From positions 806,001-870,000 of the forward strand of contig JBAJFE010000047.1 in the NCBI GenBank assembly GCA_037903355.1: a stretch of DNA of 64,000 nucleotides, read 5' to 3'. Every line of letters begins with the position of its first letter. Position 1 is the stretch's first letter. Below are positions 36,898 through 48,951 of the stretch, one piece after another. The translations under genes were made by a program, and so were the position numbers. Source of the DNA: Trichuris trichiura. Its lineage: Eukaryota > Nematoda > Enoplea > Trichinellida > Trichuridae. The notes beneath the pieces were generated by a model. It saw only the letters and a program-made list of their open reading frames with translations. It was not told where the DNA came from and searched no databases.

Positions 36898-38405
36898 TGT
36901 GCAAAAACTGCTTGACGGCAAAGAGATTCTTTCTTCCACTGCTGAGAATGCAACCAAGCTATTTATTCAGCAGATACGCAAGAGTTGGCCAAACATATAT
37001 ACAGTACTAAAAGAACTTGAGAATCCTTTGATGACTCATGTCTGACGGTAGAAACAAAAACTGCGCGTTTAATTGATCAAGAACCAAAATTAGCATTGTT
37101 TGGTATGCAGTAGTCGCAAGTCTTCAATGCCAGAAAGAGCAGCATTTTGGTTACTGTTTTAAAAAGCACTAGATGTCCTATAATTGCGAGGGCATAATAG
37201 TCCAGTGTGGGCGGTATCATACGAACACTTTTTGACGCAATGCATTGATTCGCGTGACGAAACATTAAGTAAACGTCCGCGTCAGCTGCTAGCAGTGCTT
37301 GAAACTGTAAACCTAAGCTTATCTGCATTAATTCAATTTATCATCTCGTTTTACAAGAAATTCGCACCATTCCGTTCCTCCTCCTAACTAAGCCTACGTG
37401 AAAATATACGATTGTGTTTAGGTTACAGCTTAGGTAAGCGCAGGAAACAAAAACTAGCCACCACGTTTGCCGCAAGGTACCTGCATTTGTTTAATATACA
37501 GTACGACAAGTAGACTCATAACTAGCAAAATTCTCCATTTCCCGCTAAAGATTAGTCATCCAATTTGTAAAAAATTTCTTAACCAAAAAAGCCGCTAGTG
37601 CTAGCAAGAAACCAACTTGAAAAAGCAGCAATTTTCAAGGTTGTTTAACCGAAACTTTTCAACAAAAAAATGCGGACTCTGGCCAAATTACTGACCGTAC
37701 AATGGAGGTTGGATGACAAATCGGAAATGCTTATTAACCTTAAGGCAAACGGGCCAAAAAATGACGGAAGTCGAGACTGCCTTACTGACATACGTTAATT
37801 TTAAAAATGGAGCAAAAGATTCTCTCGAAATTACCTTTCTTGGGCAAATAACATTTTAAAAGCATTTGTCTACTTATCCGCATTACATCGCTTTTATTTT
37901 TGGAACTCTTTCTGCTGAACCGCGCGCAGTCTTTCATATAAAGCACAGTTATAGATCCCGGCAAATAGGTAAGCAAATTTTGCTACAGCAAAGCTGTATT
38001 GCTTCATTCTTTTGCTTCTACAGCTTATTCGAAATTAATCTCGAAAAAAGATTTTATTTGAAGTCGAAACACATAGCATCTTTTGACGCCTGTTAATCTC
38101 CCATCTCACTCATGCCGAATAGGAAGACTTGACTTCCCGATTGTACAGCTTGGTCGTCTGAGCGCGGTTGAGCATTTCTTTCAATTTACTTTTCCTCTCT
38201 TCCATGTGGTGATCGCATTTCGGTGGCTGAGCATTAGCGATTAGCAGGTTGCATTTGAATTAAAATTGAAATAGCCATCAATGGGCACTTAATTTTTGTA
38301 TTTTATTAAGCAAAATAAAGATATGCAGGTTGGCCTTTAATAAGGATACTTTGGGTTTTTTAATAATTATTAGGTTCCTATCGTTTAGGTTACACCGAGT
38401 TAAGC
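36898..38405. other. Divergent spacer between POLR3E and TRAPPC13
   Basis: The two genes point away from each other, so both promoters should lie here. A dispersed repeat copy with TTAGGC-like sequence and CCTGCATTTG...TACAGTA lies at about 37385-37505. No gene recognised. Confidence 0.5.
38387..38388 (+). promoter_or_regulatory. 3' splice acceptor before TRAPPC13 start (possible trans-splice site)
   Basis: ATCGTTTAG ends 17 bases before the TRAPPC13 ATG, with no coding exon upstream. Confidence 0.4.
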
Positions 38406-40074
38406 ATGCTCGGGTTGAGCAGAGAGTCTGGTGTGAGCGTTAAAAGTGAGTTGTACGCGTCTTTGTTAGCTTTTTGAATTTTGTGTTGCTTTTTAGTTGT
38501 CCAGTTGCTTCGTCCTCCTGCTGCTGACCAAACCACTGTAGATACAATGGGCGAAGAATTAATTGAATGGGATTGCTACGAAGACTCGTCCGAAGGGCTT
38601 CCCGCGGGCTTATATAAGCCTAATACGTCAGGAAAGGCCTTCGAGTTGTTTACTTGGAAAATCTCGCGTGTTTTCATTACATATTATTTTGATTTTTAGG
38701 AAGGTATTTTTGGGCGAAACGTTCTCCTGTTTTGCCTTGGTGACGAATGGGACAAAGGAAATCATAGGCGAGCTGAGCCTAACGGTATGATGCTAAGGAA
38801 TGTGTAACAAGTGGCCCATTTCAGCTTTTAGGTTGATATCCAAACTAGCCAACGTCGATGCACCGTAGCACTTTCTTATAGAGAGTCTGTCACTCAATTA
38901 GAACCCGGCGCTTCGTTGCGCGCCTTTTTTGCCCATGAAGTAACGGAAATTGGCCAACATCTGTACGGCTGCCATAAATGTCATTTTTTCTATCATTGGT
39001 TTTTTCTTGCAACCATTTAAGGCTCGTATGTTCGCTAGGATACTGTCAAGCTGGAGGAAAGGCTACGTGCCGCAAACTGTACAAATTTCCTGTTCTGAAA
39101 CCTTTGGACGTTCATACAAAGTTTTACGACAGTGTAAGTTCAAGCGGTCGTTGTGCTGCCCATATATGCCGCTACTGATTGAAGGCTGATCAAGTTTTCC
39201 TGGAAGCGCATGTTCAAAATACCACAGATGACGACATGATTATGGAGCGAATAGCTTTGGAGCCAACCGAAGGCCACGTACTAATACCTTTTATTACGAA
39301 TCCTTTGGAAGACAGGTTTGCTATGCATTTTTTTACTATACTGGATGTAGTGTTGATGCGAAGGAATGTTGAAAATAATAGTTTTCTTTAAGATGTACTA
39401 ATGGATGGCTAATTCGGCCTGAATGCATGCGGCAGTTTCTTTACGGGCTGAAATTCAGTTCTGGCGAAACAGCCCCGAAGGCAAATCGTGGTTTAATAAC
39501 TGTCGGCAAATTGAGCATGGTATGGCGAACAAGCCGTGGACGTCGTGGCAGGTTGCAAACATCTCCTTTGGAAAGAATGGTAGGCGGTGACCGCTTGTTA
39601 GTCTTTGAATGAAGAAAACAACTTTGAAGACAACCGGATGTGGTGATCTAAAGATGACTATTGTTGACGCCCCAAACGTGGTTAAAATCCAAGAACCATT
39701 TGTCATCACGTGCCGAATTACAAACTGCTGGTACGACAAGCGAACCCTTTTTTCTACAAGATAATTTTACCGCTTCATTTTAGCGATAGAGTACTGGAAC
39801 TCTTATTGACACTTGAAAATCATTTACAAAGCGGTTTTGTTTGGAATAGCAAAAGTAGACAAAAGTTGGCCAGTTTATCTCCAAGCAACTCTGTAGATTT
39901 AAATTTTACTCTTATTCCAATTTCCTCAGGTCTGAAGGTAAATTTTAAAACATTGCTCAAATATCTCTTCACCGTTGACGCTTTTAGTACGTGTCGGGAA
40001 TGCAGTTCCAAGACGCCGCAACGAAACGAACTTACGAGCCGGACGAAGTTGCTCAAGTGTTCGTGTACACTTAA
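38406..40074 (+). CDS. TRAPPC13: TRAPPC13, trafficking protein particle complex subunit 13
   Basis: Ten exons join in phase to 391 residues (human 417): 38406-38445, 38497-38644, 38700-38784, 38832-38962, 39022-39133, 39185-39315, 39393-39579, 39630-39730, 39784-39937, 39988-40074. Landmarks shared with the human protein: [87 protein letters not shown] and a last exon with [15 protein letters not shown]. Introns are 47-77 nt. Known: TRAPPC13 is a metazoan TRAPPIII subunit acting in Rab1 activation, Golgi traffic and autophagy. The tiny first exon (40 nt) uses a GTGAGT donor and is supported by the phase and by alignment to the human N-terminus. The stop overlaps an AATAAA polyadenylation signal. 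Confidence 0.95.
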
Positions 40075-41521
40075 TAAAATGAGTCAAAATCTCGAAATGC
40101 TCTTTAAATATGCGAAGTAAAAAAATATTCTATTTCTTCGTTTGACCCAATGCCTACTTCAAATTTTGGCAAAATTTAGAAGAAGCAGATCTGTTAGGAG
40201 AAAGGATGAAGCTTATTGTAAACTTAAGGTACTGTATTCCAGGTCTGCATGACTTATCACAGAAAAATTATTTTTCGTCGCAAAAGATAGTCTGGACATT
40301 AAGCGTAAAATTTTTGACCCAAACTTCGCTGCATTCTTGCGCAATCGTTTCATTGCTTACACGATGTTGAAGAATAGCACAGGCTCATACAGTACGAATT
40401 TTAAATTTTTAAATTTCAACATTCGAATTTGATTACTCTTAAGCTACTGTAGGTTGAATTTGCTAATTGCAGCTCAAACGTGCGTTCCTTCTTCCTCACT
40501 TTCTACTATTCCTATTTGTGATTAAAATTAATGCAACACAATGTCGGCTTAAGGAATTAATTGCTATGAAAGCAGAGAACATCTTGCAAAACGCAGCTGC
40601 TTAAAGTTTAGACATGCGTAGCATTTGTTGCGCGTACTTTGCAGCAGCGCAGTATACTACCGTTGCGTTGATCTCAAAGCGCCGCGCGAAGCAGTCAACC
40701 CTCTTCATTCCCAGAGTCATAGATTGAATATATCAGGTACAGTAAGAAGAATGCAGGTTTAAACAATAAGACAGTTTAATTTTAAATATCTTGAAGCTAG
40801 TATTTGTATCTGGCTTCCTTGTTTTATTTTAATTACTATTAATAGTTAGTATTACGGCGTCCATTTTTATGGAACGCTACTTTTGTCATACGCATTAATA
40901 ATACAAGTTATTCAATTTGACATTGCTGCTGGCAATCGAAACAAAATGCGGCTCATCGCTGGCCTAAGACGTAATCATTTACTGCTCAATCAGTAGCTTT
41001 ACAGTTGATATTATTTGTGGCTTTCATTTCGAAACTTTCTGGTGCAATCCTTTCGTCGATTGAAGTACAGTTTAAAAAACCAGCCGCCTATTAAAACTGT
41101 GTAGGCCGGAAGGACAGTAGCGGTATTAACGCGCAGGCTGAAACATTAAAAAAACTATAATCTAAAAATTTTAAATGTTAAAAACTTGAATTCTCTTTAG
41201 ATTACTGTACGTTAACTTGATTTGTCCTGAGACGCAGTGCGGCTTTCTCAGTCAGATAATTTTTTGTCTGCTAAAATCGTGTTTCAACGTTATTTCTCTT
41301 TTAATGCCCTTTAAAACTGAAAGAATAATCAACCCCGGTTGTACAAAATGCAATTTGGTAACAGCCATCCGTAAGATGGTTTTAAGACTGAGAGTGCGTA
41401 CTAAGACAGAGTTTCTGATAATATAATTTGCTAAACTGAAGGCGCTATACGACCACCCATCTTAATGATACGAAAATGGCTATTCATGAAAAAAAGAGTT
41501 ATCCAAGAGGACGAATAAAAT

Positions 41522-41597
41522 TGCCGCGTTGTGTAGTGGATAGTATGTCTAGCTTCCCATAAAACGATTGTAGGTTCGAATCCTGCCACCGTCAATG
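41522..41597 (+). pseudogene. Degenerate tRNA-like sequence (tRNA pseudogene or SINE head)
   Basis: A good B box and T arm (GTAGGTTCGAATCCTGC) and a D-arm-like TGTAGTGGATAGTATG are spaced as in a tRNA. The acceptor stem (TTGCCGC against CCGTCAA) and anticodon stem do not pair, so it is not a working tRNA. It may be tRNA-derived SINE material. Confidence 0.4.
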
Positions 41598-41918
41598 AGG
41601 TAAGTTTGGTTTTGATCGTTTTTTGTTTTAACATACTGTAACTGAAAATTAAGTACAGTCGCGTTCTCAACTTTATTTTCCCGAAGTAAACTACAGCTAC
41701 TGAAAGGTAGCAGCAAGTACGCGCGTTCTAGACAATAGTTTTAATTAGACTGGCCTTTCGTCCATTTGAAAAGAAACTGCTAACTTGACCTTTTCTGTTG
41801 GCCGTTCGAGGGACTAATGGCTATGTGCTAATGAGGGATCACGAATTACGAAAAAAACGCTTTGGAAAAAATTTTAAATTCTGTTTTATTTCTATTAAAC
41901 GAGTTTATTAAAGTATAG

Positions 41919-42115
41919 TCGCGACTCCCCTCTGTAGTAGTCATTTCGGATAATCAGGTTTTAACTCAACTGTATTTTTGAATATCGACATAGTCAGAGT
42001 TGACATAGAAAAAGACAAACTAATTTGCCATCAGAATTGGGGGTAATCGCGACTCTCCTCTGTAGTAGTCATTTCGGATAGTCAGGTTATGGTTGTACTG
42101 CATTTTTGAATATTT
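41919..42115. repeat. Two direct repeats of about 69 bp, 128 bp apart
   Basis: TCGCGACTCCCCTCTGTAGT (41919) recurs as TCGCGACTCTCCTCTGTAGT (42047), both followed by AGTCATTTCGGATA, a CAGGTT and TTTTTGAATAT. Probably a duplicated segment or long terminal parts of a small element. Confidence 0.8.
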
Positions 42116-42900
42116 AAATAATATCTGTAAAAAACTACATTTAGGCACAACCGTTGCCTCTTGGCGCAGTGTTTTTCATTGTCATTTGGGACCTCTTTAC
42201 ATTTGTCCAAATCGGATGAACACTGCGTTGCTACGTGATCCATTAGCGTACGCGTCAAATCGTGTTTTTTGCAAAATGTCGTTTCAAAAAGATTCGAACG
42301 TTTTTTCAAAAACTGCCAATAAAAAGCTTAACTACAATGTATTAGGCAGAAGTGCGTTGACGATTCTTGATTTGTAAGGACGGATTTAAATTTATTTAAG
42401 GGTTTTCCTCGAGCAACACTGTTTTACAGCGTTTCGAAATCTCCGAGGTTCTGGTTTAAAAAATAGCGAACTTTTTCATTGCTTTTACGACCGACTGCAA
42501 GCAATGGGCATTTTAATTCGCATACACTTTTGGGAATGATTTGACCAATATAACGAAGTATATATTGTCTCGCAACGAAAGATACGAAGCTGATCTTTTG
42601 TCATGCAGCCGTTGCATAGGGCTTGATGCTGAATGGCTCATGTGACCTTTGAGTAGGCTGCGTGGACAATACAACCGCCTTCAATGACATAACCCCCACT
42701 TTACACTACGCACAGTGAGTACCTTAACCCAGAAAAATATCTATTATACGCGGTAAAATGAACCGACGAGCTCTTATTTGCCTTTAGGGTGGATGCTACC
42801 CTCTATTAGCATAGCTACCCTGACCTGACCGACATTCGAACTTCACGTATAGCAGTGGTGATGGCCGGTTTCCCATTGTGCTCCTCTGGACGGTCCGAAG

Positions 42901-43517
42901 ATGGTGGTCATTAGCCTACTGCTTTTTGCCTTATCTGCATTGTTCCAACTTGGCACGTCCGAGATGCCATTGTACATGTGCAAAGATCCGGGATGGTTTT
43001 TACACGGAAGCCGTTGTTATCGCATGTTTTACAATAGAAAGAATCACGCAAATGCGCAAAACTTTTGCAAGGAAAAAGGCTCCGATCTCTTTTTACCAAG
43101 CTCTGTTGAAAACTTAGTAAGAATAGACAGAAGTAAACAATAGCCGTATACGTTGTGTTTATAGCATAACGTCACCGACCAAATGCCTTTTATGGGCAAT
43201 GCCTGGATCAACCTGCGCAACGAAGACTCCAACAGCACAAACGATACCATTACAGTGACCGTCAAATCGTTGTTAGTGATACGATTATTAATAAGTGATT
43301 AATTACGCCTTTTTTTAGGCCGTTCAGATCAAGAGGAGCCAAAGCGAGAGGCAAAAAGAGCGTAAAGTGCGCTGCTGTGTTCAGACAAGGCGAAATGAAC
43401 CGAAGCGTCCAATGGTCGCCCTGCATAAATCCACGACCTTTTATCTGCGAGAAAGACTCGCTTGAATTGAAACCGACAGTAGTTGATTACGTTTCCGTAA
43501 ACGATACGGCCATCTAA
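42901..43517 (+). CDS. Secreted C-type lectin-domain protein, three exons
   Basis: Exons 42901-43116, 43165-43271 and 43319-43517 join in phase to 173 residues. Residues 1-20 are a signal peptide (VVISLLLFALSALFQLGTS). The fold then shows WFLHGSRCYRMFY, NAQNFCKEKGSDLFLPSS, NAWINLRNED, VKCAAVFRQGE, VQWSPCINPRPFICEK: the six-cysteine, WIG-like and PFICEK landmarks of a C-type lectin domain. The calcium/sugar motifs EPN or QPD and WND are absent, so mannose or galactose binding by the usual site is unlikely. Nematodes carry many such secreted lectins, often linked to immunity. The second intron uses a GTTAGT donor. An acceptor-like CCGAAG directly precedes the ATG. Confidence 0.85.
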
Positions 43518-43654
43518 GCAATGCGCAATTGCATTCCGCATATGACATACGCGTACTATTTAGTACAGACGAATAAATTTATAAAAAACGCTCACGTTTT
43601 GACGCATAATTTATTTTGACGCAAAAAGCTAAGCACGCTCGCAATTGCCTCGTG

Positions 43655-45079
43655 TTAATTTCGAGGAGTCGACGTCGTGGCGAACGTTTGTTGTAGCATT
43701 TGTTCCTTTGAAATTAAATGAGCCGCCTTGCTCATTTTGCTCATAAGCAACGCGTTGTAGGAAACCCAGTTGTCAATAGTCTCTTCAAGCATTGTATCCG
43801 ACTTGAAGCGTACGGTAACGGCGGGTCGATTAATCTTGGCGCCCGTAATGGTCCCATTGTTGATAAGGCGGCACAGAAATTCCTCCGTACTGTTGATGTC
43901 CCAGTCGAGCAGTTCGGCCATTCGATGAAGACTGATTTGCGAATAGTACTTGGCAATCATTCGCATACTGTGCTCGGCAGCTCGAACTTTGAAATTTTCC
44001 CAACGGGCGCGACCAGAGTCCGTTGAGGGATCGAAAATGCCGGTAGGGGGCGCTGCAGGCGTACCTCTGCGCAAAAGATCTTCGTACGGTTCGACAATTT
44101 CGTTTTGCCAATTCAGCAACTCCTGACGAACGAACAACTGGACAAGACTGCGATATTCGGGCAATTGTTCGAACACTTTTTCGGTTAGGATGTAATTCAG
44201 CAGGCTGAATTGTTCCGTATTGTGCGGCGACAGCAGCGCGTACAAAATGAAATTCTTCAACACCATTTCGTGCTTGCAAGTGTCACCTTTGACCAGTGGA
44301 ATTTTGCTCATGGTGAGATAGTGACGGCAAATGGCGAAATAGTCCTTTTCATTTTCAGCGACCTTGATCATCAATTCTTGATACTGTACATGAATCCTTT
44401 GCAACTCGTCGTCGTCTTCGTCGCTGGTGAAAACTTTCGGGGAAATTTTTTTTGAAACCATATTGGCTCGTAGAAAATCGCCCAATTCGACGCACAATCG
44501 AAGCTGATGAAGAAGGACGTCGATTTTTTCTCGCTTATTCATCGAGCCGCATGATTCAACCTGAAGATCAAGAAGAATAGCTTTTGCTTCTTCCAAGTTG
44601 CCTTCTTCTTCTCTTATTTTGCTAAGCATAACTGTTAAGCGTGCTCGTTCCACTTCGACGTATATTTTGCCAACGGCAACGCTTCTCAGTGCTTCAATAA
44701 GATTAATCTTCGATTCTTTGTCCGTTATATTCGACAAAAATGAATAGCAAGTACGAACCATCTCGGTCATTGACTGTTTTATCAGCGATCGCTTTTTGGT
44801 CAGCGAGTGGATATTCGAAATTAAAGCGTCAATATCACCTGCATTAAAGCAAGCGGTCACTATGGCCACTTGTAGGCGCGTGTTGGATTTCATGTCGGCA
44901 ACTTGACGAGTTTTCTTTTCCAAATTAGTCATCAATTCGACCGCTTGTTCCCACTTGCCTTCTTTTTGAAGTTGCTCCGCTTCTTTCAACGTTTCGTCAA
45001 CCGAACTGGTCAAGTCGACTTCCATCTTCATCAAGCGCCCATCGCCGTATTCCGCTATTGTAGATTCGTTCGCCTCCAT
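43655..45079 (-). CDS. PSMD12: PSMD12 (Rpn5), 26S proteasome lid subunit, intronless
   Basis: A single 474-codon exon (human 456). The start chosen is the ATG at 45079 (MEANESTIAEYGDG), which aligns with the human start and is followed by KMEVDLTSSVDE. The open frame continues 25 codons further upstream, but a TTTCAG acceptor at 45094 lies inside that extension, so it is probably untranslated. Landmarks: GKIYVEVERARLT, EEEGNLEEAKAILLDLQVE, YGSM-like CGSMNKREK, and the C-terminal PCI domain with RMIAKYYSQISLHRMAELL and the final helix AAHLISKEQML. Known: Rpn5 is a PCI scaffold of the proteasome lid. Unlike all its neighbours it has no coding intron. Confidence 0.97.
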   Translation of the reverse strand: MEANESTIAEYGDGRLMKMEVDLTSSVDETLKEAEQLQKEGKWEQAVELMTNLEKKTRQVADMKSNTRLQVAIVTACFNAGDIDALISNIHSLTKKRSLIKQSMTEMVRTCYSFLSNITDKESKINLIEALRSVAVGKIYVEVERARLTVMLSKIREEEGNLEEAKAILLDLQVESCGSMNKREKIDVLLHQLRLCVELGDFLRANMVSKKISPKVFTSDEDDDELQRIHVQYQELMIKVAENEKDYFAICRHYLTMSKIPLVKGDTCKHEMVLKNFILYALLSPHNTEQFSLLNYILTEKVFEQLPEYRSLVQLFVRQELLNWQNEIVEPYEDLLRRGTPAAPPTGIFDPSTDSGRARWENFKVRAAEHSMRMIAKYYSQISLHRMAELLDWDINSTEEFLCRLINNGTITGAKINRPAVTVRFKSDTMLEETIDNWVSYNALLMSKMSKAAHLISKEQMLQQTFATTSTPRN

Positions 45080-45092
45080 TGCGATTAGTACA

Positions 45093-45094
45093 GC
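45093..45094 (-). promoter_or_regulatory. 3' splice acceptor 14 nt before PSMD12 start
   Basis: On the minus strand GCTGCTGTTTCAG precedes CTGTACTAATCGCA and then the ATG. It can accept a spliced leader or a 5' UTR exon and sets the likely start. Confidence 0.5.
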
Positions 45095-45154
45095 TGAAAC
45101 AGCAGCGTTCACTGTGGGCAACATACGCCCCATTGCTCCAAGAAAAGGGAGCAT

Positions 45155-46692
45155 CTGCTAGTTGAAGCAGCAATTCAAAATTAACACGCTCGATAGAAAC
45201 TACTTCCTAACAAACCAAAGTTGTCGCTGCTCGTTGAACATCGTTTAAACAAAAGAACTGACAAGGAAAACTAGAATACACCACCATAAGCAAAAGAAAG
45301 ACTACCTACGCTGGAAGACTGTTTGATGCTCAGGTATTTTATAAGGAAATGTTAGAGAGCCGCCAGCAAGCAAACTTAGCCTATTTTTAGTCAACAAAAC
45401 AACAGCTTAATCGGATGGAGTTAATCTGGCCTACGCGTCATAAGCAACGATGAAATCAAGCCGGAACAGCAAAGTTACGCATTGCGGACGAAGGTGGAAG
45501 TTCATTTCCCCGAAACTGTGTTGCCAACTTAACTGCTTAAATAATTCACCGTAGACTAAGAGACAAACCTTCACTTGTGCCAAAAGTGTTGAAAGCGATT
45601 TCGAAGCGACGACGGACAGCAAAAAATCTAACGCAGCCCAGAAGAATGTACAGTAAGAATAGACTATAGAATTAACCTATCCATCATTTAGTAAATTATT
45701 GCATTCTTTTTACGTGCCAGTTAATACGTATATAGACGCATTTTTTGCGACTGAAAAATTCTAGCTATTTTGTCGGTGTTTACTAACCGCGCTTAACTAT
45801 GAATTAGGCGGTTCTCAAAATTATACGCTAAAAAAGATTAGCCAAAAGTAGCGTTTAAAAAAGATATTCTTTTGGCTGTAATGCCGCTTTATTTGAGAGC
45901 CACTTTTTTTTCTTTCGCTATAGTCGCGGTAAATCTTTGCGCCTTTGACAACGCTATATAAAAAACGTTATGCCTACTAAAATTTACGAAACCACTTTGG
46001 CCACGCTGCGACGAATTATTTGTGTAGACGCGTTAAGGCAAACAAACCAACGACGCTTATTTGATACTTTTCAAGCTAGCTACAGTACTATTCGAAAAAG
46101 CCACAGGTTTGCTTTCATACGGTGTTTTAAATGATAAGCAGGTAGAGTTTGAATTCGTACCCGTTAAAAGGTATTCAAAATTCCTTAAAAGAATAGCGGC
46201 TGGCGGAAATAAACTTTGTACTTTGTTTTAAATGTGCATTCTTCTGCACGGCGCAACAGAAAACGCAAAAGCAATCTCCTGCTAGTAAGCGATAGATAGT
46301 TTTAGAAGCGTTTACACCTGTAGATTGATTGCTTAAAACGCTAGTAGCGCAATTTATAATCAGTAGATCAATCCGTTTTCCCCCTCTATTCGCCCGCAAA
46401 GAATACAGTAATAGAAGATAGTCAGGTTAGGTTTACTCGTAAATACGCGGTATGATAAATAAACGCCGATTATTTTCGCATGTAGTCTTTTAAAAGCGTA
46501 CGCTTTATTTCTGTTAGACATGAGACCATTCTGTTCTGCCTTTATTGGCGAGCGAAAACCAAACTTTAAGCCTTTTGTTTAGGTTTAACCCTAAATAAGG
46601 GCAGTACGGAATGGCCGGCAAAAGTTACAACGTGATGGTTGGACAAATAAGTTCATAGAAGTGTTGTTTTTTCATTTTTGTAAGCTAAAGAT
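45155..46692. other. Intergenic region; one dispersed repeat copy
   Basis: Upstream flank of PSMD12. A TTTAGG/CCCTAA-containing repeat resembling those at 33.3, 37.4 and 55.5 kb lies at about 46515-46620. No gene recognised. Confidence 0.5.
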
Positions 46693-46741
46693 TTGAACAA
46701 ACCTGAAAATGTGGTTTCTTGGTACGGGAGCGTATGTTTTC

Positions 46742-46839
46742 ATAATGCAAAAGTTTTATTACGGAATTATTCCCGTTTAATGTGTTAAATAACTCCGGAG
46801 CTTTCGGGTCGACCGAGACCCGTCTTCAGCGGTTGTGAG
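46742..46839. repeat. Left 98-bp inverted repeat of element A
   Basis: Exact inverse of 48854-48951. Contains the hammerhead-like core on the minus strand (46829 down to 46790). Confidence 0.9.
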
Positions 46840-46841
46840 GT

Positions 46842-48676
46842 ATGGATGTAACTTGTGCGCGTGACTTGAGTCTTCTGTTGTTCGATAGACTTCAGGCGAG
46901 TTTCCCGGTGACTTCTCTAAATGTCTACACCAATAGCTTACAAAGGACCACTGAGTCGGAACTAAATACAACAATAGTAAACCTCAGCTCCTCTTCTATA
47001 AGTGAAAGTGAGAAGGCCATACTAAAAAAGGGACTGAACTTCGTTCCCACCCCAAAACGACCACCCATTCTCGATATCATTACCTCAATTGAAGACAGCT
47101 TATCTTCGACAGACCCACAAAGAGCCAGACAGATTAAAAGCACTTTATCTACATTAATCTTAAATCACCGCTTCAACGCTACTCCTAACTTAAGTCGACA
47201 TGAGATGAACTGCCTACGTCAGCTTCGAAATCAACCGAACAGAATTATTACTAAAGCCGATAAAGGGAATAAAATAATTCTACTAGACAGAAACACTTAC
47301 ATGGAAAAAATGACAGCTATCTTAAGCACCAACAATTATGCCCCTTTACCCACTGACCCTACAGAGGCTTCCCGGAAAAATCTTCGATCTCTCCTCATCA
47401 CATATGCCGCTGAGACCAAAGAACCTGAAATCAACAGAATGATAACACATCTTAAGTTTGCATCGAACTTCAGACCCCTGAGCTCTATGGTCCCCCAAAA
47501 GTACACAAACCAGGGATTCCAATGAGACCAATAGTCTCCACCATTAATAGTATCACAAGTGAACTCAGTCGATACTTAGGAACGATCATCAAACCGCTTA
47601 CTGGCAAGGAGCCGTCCTTTATCAAAAATAGCAAAACTTTTGTCAACGAAATCCGGAGTCACTACCTAGAACCAGATGAGATACTGGTTAGCTATGATGT
47701 AAAAGAACTATTCCCGAGCATCCCCATATCAGATACACTTGAGATCCTATACAATCTCCTCAATGCAGACACAAGTCTACCCACCAGAACTAAACTAAAT
47801 CCCTTTCACATTGTCAAATTGGTTTCCTTTTGCATGGAAGAAGGCAATCATTTCACTTTTGATAACAAGTACTACAAACAATCTAGCGGAGTACCTATGG
47901 GCAGACCCTTATCTCCAGTATTAGCAGAAATATTTATGGAAAACTTTGAAAGACAAATGTTCAGAACTATAGACAGACACATAGCTCCACGCCTTTTCAA
48001 AAGGTACGTAGACGACATATTCGTAATTATTAAAGCTGGAAAGGAAGAGCAATTTTTACAATTCCTCAACAACATCCGCCCGAACCAAATCGTTTTCACA
48101 ATGGAAAAAGAAGACAACAACACCCTACCCTTTCTAGACGCTTTAATTATTCGCACAAACGATGGGCTAAAAACCAGAGTATATAGAAAACCCACGCACA
48201 CGGATCAGTACCTCAACTTTTCATCACATCACCCCAGATCAGTAATGCGTGGTATCCTTTCCGGATTGATTGACCGAGCAATCAAATTATGCAGTCCTGA
48301 ATATCTTCAACCAGAGTTCAACTACATTCGAAAAATTTTCTGCAAGAACGGATATCCCAGGTCCTTTATTAGCCAAGTATTCAACTACAAGCTTCGCAAA
48401 CGTGAACCTAGTGCAGAAAACGCTTCGCATCAGCCTTGCTTAGTTATTCCCTAAGTGGCAAGCTTAGGAGAAAAAATTACCCGGCTAGGAAGAACGTTAG
48501 GTTTCAGAGTCTTCTTCAAGAACTCCCCTAACCTCAGATCAATTCTTCGCTCGGACAAAACAAAAATCCCAACAAACAAGAAAACAGGATTAGTATACGC
48601 AGTCGAATGCTCTTGCTCAGGAATTTATATTGGCGAAACAGGGAACACTTTAGAACATAGATTTAATGAAAATTAA
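46842..48676 (+). pseudogene. Broken Penelope RT/GIY-YIG ORF
   Basis: Frame 1 (46842-47518) carries SKGLNFVPTPK-like and ITKADKGNKIILLDR segments. A one-base shift near 47470-47480, within what should read PELYG, throws it out, and the frame continues at 47522 with RPIVSTINS, SYDVKELF and the catalytic YVDDIF. A TAA at 48452 interrupts before the endonuclease part (YAVECSCSGIYIGETGNT), and the C-terminus is lost after a small duplication near 48661-48710. About 100 N-terminal residues present in element B are missing. It cannot encode a full enzyme. Confidence 0.9.
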
Positions 48677-48853
48677 TCATTCAGATTATTCAGATTTAAT
48701 GAACATTTAAAAAAGCTGGAAAGTTACAACAATGCGAAGGCCCTGCTCAATAGCAGTGGCTATGGAACTACATAAAGAGGAAGACCAATTTTAAACGCGA
48801 TAATCACCATGGAAAAAGCCAAACAGGCCTCTGCTGTGGCAGAACATGCCAGA

Positions 48854-48951
48854 CTCACAACCGCTGAAGACGGGTCTCGGTCGACCCGAAAGCTCCGGAG
48901 TTATTTAACACATTAAACGGGAATAATTCCGTAATAAAACTTTTGCATTAT
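48854..48951. repeat. Right 98-bp inverted repeat of element A
   Basis: Runs from CTCACAACCGCTGAAGACG to CTTTTGCATTAT. Bases 48864-48903 carry the hammerhead-like core: CTGAAGA, GGGTC/GACCC helix, GAAA, then a palindromic CTCCGGAG. Confidence 0.9.
48864..48903 (+). ncRNA. Hammerhead-ribozyme-like core in element A
   Basis: CTGAAGA, helix GGGTC...GACCC, GAAA (48888-48891), then GCTCCGGAGTTA. The same layout as element B with different helix bases, which is the covariation expected of a conserved RNA structure. Confidence 0.45.

Larger units (their letters stand above)
40075..42900. other. Intergenic region with repeats and a tRNA-like relic
   Basis: No protein gene recognised. Holds a dispersed TACAGTA...GAATGCAGGT motif at about 40737, a tRNA-like sequence near 41522-41597, and two direct repeats at 41919-41987 and 42047-42115. 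Confidence 0.5.

Noticed and set aside
41522..41597. A functional tRNA gene
   Set aside because: The T arm is good but acceptor and anticodon stems do not pair; kept only as a pseudogene.
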